The notes beneath the pieces were generated by a model. It saw only the letters and a program-made list of their open reading frames with translations. It was not told where the DNA came from and searched no databases. DNA of 33,160 nt from Streptomyces nanshensis (GTDB taxonomy: Bacteria > Actinomycetota > Actinomycetes > Streptomycetales > Streptomycetaceae), in the NCBI RefSeq assembly GCF_001751255.1, contig NZ_LJGW01000033.1:1-33160 (forward strand), written 5' to 3'. The position numbers and the translations under genes are program-made. Below, one piece after another: positions 31,823 to 33,160 of this stretch (position 1 is the stretch's first letter; each line of letters begins with the position of its first letter).

Positions 31823-32760
31823 GTGAGCGTCCGCACCGGCGCCCCCGCCGCCCACGCCGCGATGTCCTCCAGCGCCTCCCCGTAGAAGACCCGGTAGGTC
31901 TCCTCGGTGACGTAGCCGATGTGCGGTGTCAGTACGGTGCGCGGCGCCGTGCGCAGCGGATGGTCGGCGGGCAGCGGCTCCTCGTCGTACACGTCCAGGC
32001 CCGCCCCGGCGATCCGCCCCTCGATCAGCGCCTCGACGAGGGCCTCGGAGTCGAGCAGCGGACCGCGCGAGGTGTTGACGAGGAAGGCCGTCGGCTTCAT
32101 CCACGACAGCTCCTCGCGTCCGACGAGGCCGCGGCTGCGCTCGCTGAGCTTGTAGTGGACGGTCACGATGTCGGACTCGGCGAAGAGCGTCCGCTTGCTG
32201 ACGGGTTCGGCTCCGCGTTCGCGTGCGGTGGCCGGTTCGAGGTTGCTGCTCCAGGCCAGGACGCGCATGCCGAAGGCCCGTCCGACCGTGGCCACGCGGG
32301 ACCCGAGCCGTCCGAGGCCGACGATGCCGAGGGTGCGTCCGTACAGGTCGCCGCCTATCGAGTGCTGCCACTGCCCCTCGCGTACGCCCGTCGACTCGGC
32401 CGGGATGTGGCGCAGCAGGGAGAGGATGAGCCCCCAGGTGAGTTCGGGCGTCGCGGTGGCGGGGCTCTGGGTGCCGCAGACGGTCACGCCGTGGCGCTCG
32501 GCCGCCTCCAGGTCGACGGCCGCGTTGGCCATGCCGGTGGTCACCAGCAGCCGCAGGTCCGGCAGGAGTTCGAAACGCTCCGCCGTGAACGGCGTCCGCT
32601 CGCGCATCGCGACGACCACGTCGTGGCCGCGCAGCGCCTCGGCGAGGTCGTCGTCGGCCGCGATGTGCTCGTGGAGGAAGGTGACTTCGGCGTCCAGGCT
32701 CTGCCAGTCGGCGAAGTGGTGGGCGGCCTGCTGGTAGTCGTCGAGGACGGCGACGCGCAC
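31816..32760 (-). CDS. D-2-hydroxyacid dehydrogenase family protein
   Basis: 314 residues from GTG 32760, with AAAGGAG about five nt upstream; a longer frame back to 33093 is read-through of low-complexity DNA. The NAD-binding motif is LGIVGLGRLGSRVATVGRAFGM. The catalytic set is the Arg in NTSRGPLLDSEAL, the Glu in DVYDEEPLP and the His in VLTPHIGYVTEE, the Arg-Glu-His triad of the family. Substrate-domain signatures are VRVAVLDDYQQAAHHFADW and TTGMANAAVDLEAA. Members reduce 2-ketoacids to D-hydroxyacids or act in serine biosynthesis and formate oxidation; the isolated position does not fix the substrate. The last codons fall in octamer array 2. Confidence 0.92.
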   Translation of the reverse strand: MRVAVLDDYQQAAHHFADWQSLDAEVTFLHEHIAADDDLAEALRGHDVVVAMRERTPFTAERFELLPDLRLLVTTGMANAAVDLEAAERHGVTVCGTQSPATATPELTWGLILSLLRHIPAESTGVREGQWQHSIGGDLYGRTLGIVGLGRLGSRVATVGRAFGMRVLAWSSNLEPATARERGAEPVSKRTLFAESDIVTVHYKLSERSRGLVGREELSWMKPTAFLVNTSRGPLLDSEALVEALIEGRIAGAGLDVYDEEPLPADHPLRTAPRTVLTPHIGYVTEETYRVFYGEALEDIAAWAAGAPVRTLTP

Positions 32761-33091
32761 GGTCGCTCCTTTCGTACGGGGATCGGGGCCGAGTCGTACG
32801 GGACCGTGACCGGGACCGAGATCGGGACCGGGCGGGGATCCCGCGCGCTCGGGGGCTCCTGGACGCTCGGGCTCCGGAACGGTGCGGTGCGGTGTGGTGC
32901 CGGGACGGCGGAGCCCGGCGGAGGGGGACGGGGACGGCGGGGACGGCGGGGCCGCCCGCACGGCACGGGCGCGGGCCCCTGACGTGGACCTTAAGGCCTT
33001 CCCGCGGTTCCGCGTAGTCCCTGAGGGGGACCCGGACCGATGCGACCTGGGACGGATGCCGTCGCCGTCGCGCCCAAATATGGTCGCTGCC
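32761..33091. other. Intergenic stretch, low-complexity, with promoters
   Basis: 331 nt without a credible gene. 32800-32840 contains repeats of GGGACCG, and 32910-32960 is a purine/G-rich tract of GGGACGGCGG units. CCTTAAGG (32989-32996) is an 8-bp palindrome. The -10 box of the next gene is at 33079-33084. Confidence 0.5.
33079..33084 (+). promoter_or_regulatory. -10 box of the last, leaderless gene
   Basis: TATGGT lies 7 nt before ATG 33092 with no Shine-Dalgarno between (CGCTGCC), the same arrangement as at metG. Confidence 0.5.
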
Positions 33092-33160
33092 ATGTCCGTT
33101 CAGCTCGTGCGCGACCTCGTCGGCGACCTGGTGCGGGACGCCCTCGCCTGGCGTCCGCTG
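33092..33160 (+). CDS. Start of a gene truncated by the window end
   Basis: ATG 33092 opens 23 codons to the window end: MSVQLVRDLVGDLVRDALAW then RPL. The segment is an amphipathic helix rich in Leu, Val, Asp and Arg. TATGGT 7 nt upstream gives a plausible leaderless promoter, which supports the start. Too little is visible to name a family. Confidence 0.5.
   Translation, partial: MSVQLVRDLVGDLVRDALAWRPL

Overview
The window is high-GC (roughly 70% or more by eye) actinobacterial chromosome. Strong third-position G/C bias, frequent GTG starts, many start codons without a Shine-Dalgarno, and families such as PhoX with a Tat signal, a mycothiol-dependent isomerase-like protein and a PP2C/HATPase regulator point to Streptomyces or a close relative. 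From memory, the order branched-chain E2 - GntR - MFS ... acyl-CoA dehydrogenase ... aspS ... metG resembles a conserved core stretch of Streptomyces chromosomes; this was not checked by search.

Layout. 1-3050: end of a 2-oxoacid dehydrogenase E2, then a GntR/FCD regulator translationally coupled to an MFS transporter. 3048-8549 (minus): MDMPI-type protein, LURP-one protein, DUF6458-type membrane protein, M18 aminopeptidase and a FadE5-like acyl-CoA dehydrogenase. 8677-13544: SseB-like protein (plus), a PAS/GAF/SpoIIE/HATPase phosphatase (minus) and aspS (plus). 13656-18519 (minus): CxxC mini-protein, HutC-type GntR regulator, Tat-exported PhoX phosphatase preceded by a PHO box, membrane protein and SAM methyltransferase. 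18798: VOC protein.

19285-23913 is the accessory part. It holds an HD-domain phosphohydrolase, a decayed XRE regulator that I could reassemble across an in-frame TGA and a frameshift, a divergent XRE regulator with a long helical C-terminal region, an RsbW-like ATPase, two small ORFs with Cys-containing tails, and two paralogous minus-strand peptide genes. The two peptides share a double-glycine leader, contain no cysteine, have cores built from 14-residue Gly/Val/Ser repeats, and lie behind a nearly identical 31-nt upstream element. They are the best candidate for an undescribed system; no modification enzyme or peptidase transporter is visible nearby.

24015-33160 returns to ordinary genes: secreted endonuclease/exonuclease/phosphatase-fold protein, metG, TetR regulator with a perfect palindromic operator divergent from an amidase, SMR exporter, dienelactone hydrolase, quinone-oxidoreductase-like MDR protein, D-2-hydroxyacid dehydrogenase and the first codons of another gene.

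Non-coding signals of note are two arrays of the same octamer (GTCACGGC-like), about 29 kb apart and each running into the 3' end of a minus-strand gene; a concentric dyad over the phosphatase promoter; three phased 12-mers upstream of the amidase; and several -10 boxes placed for leaderless transcripts. No rRNA, tRNA, CRISPR array, IS element or attachment site was recognised.
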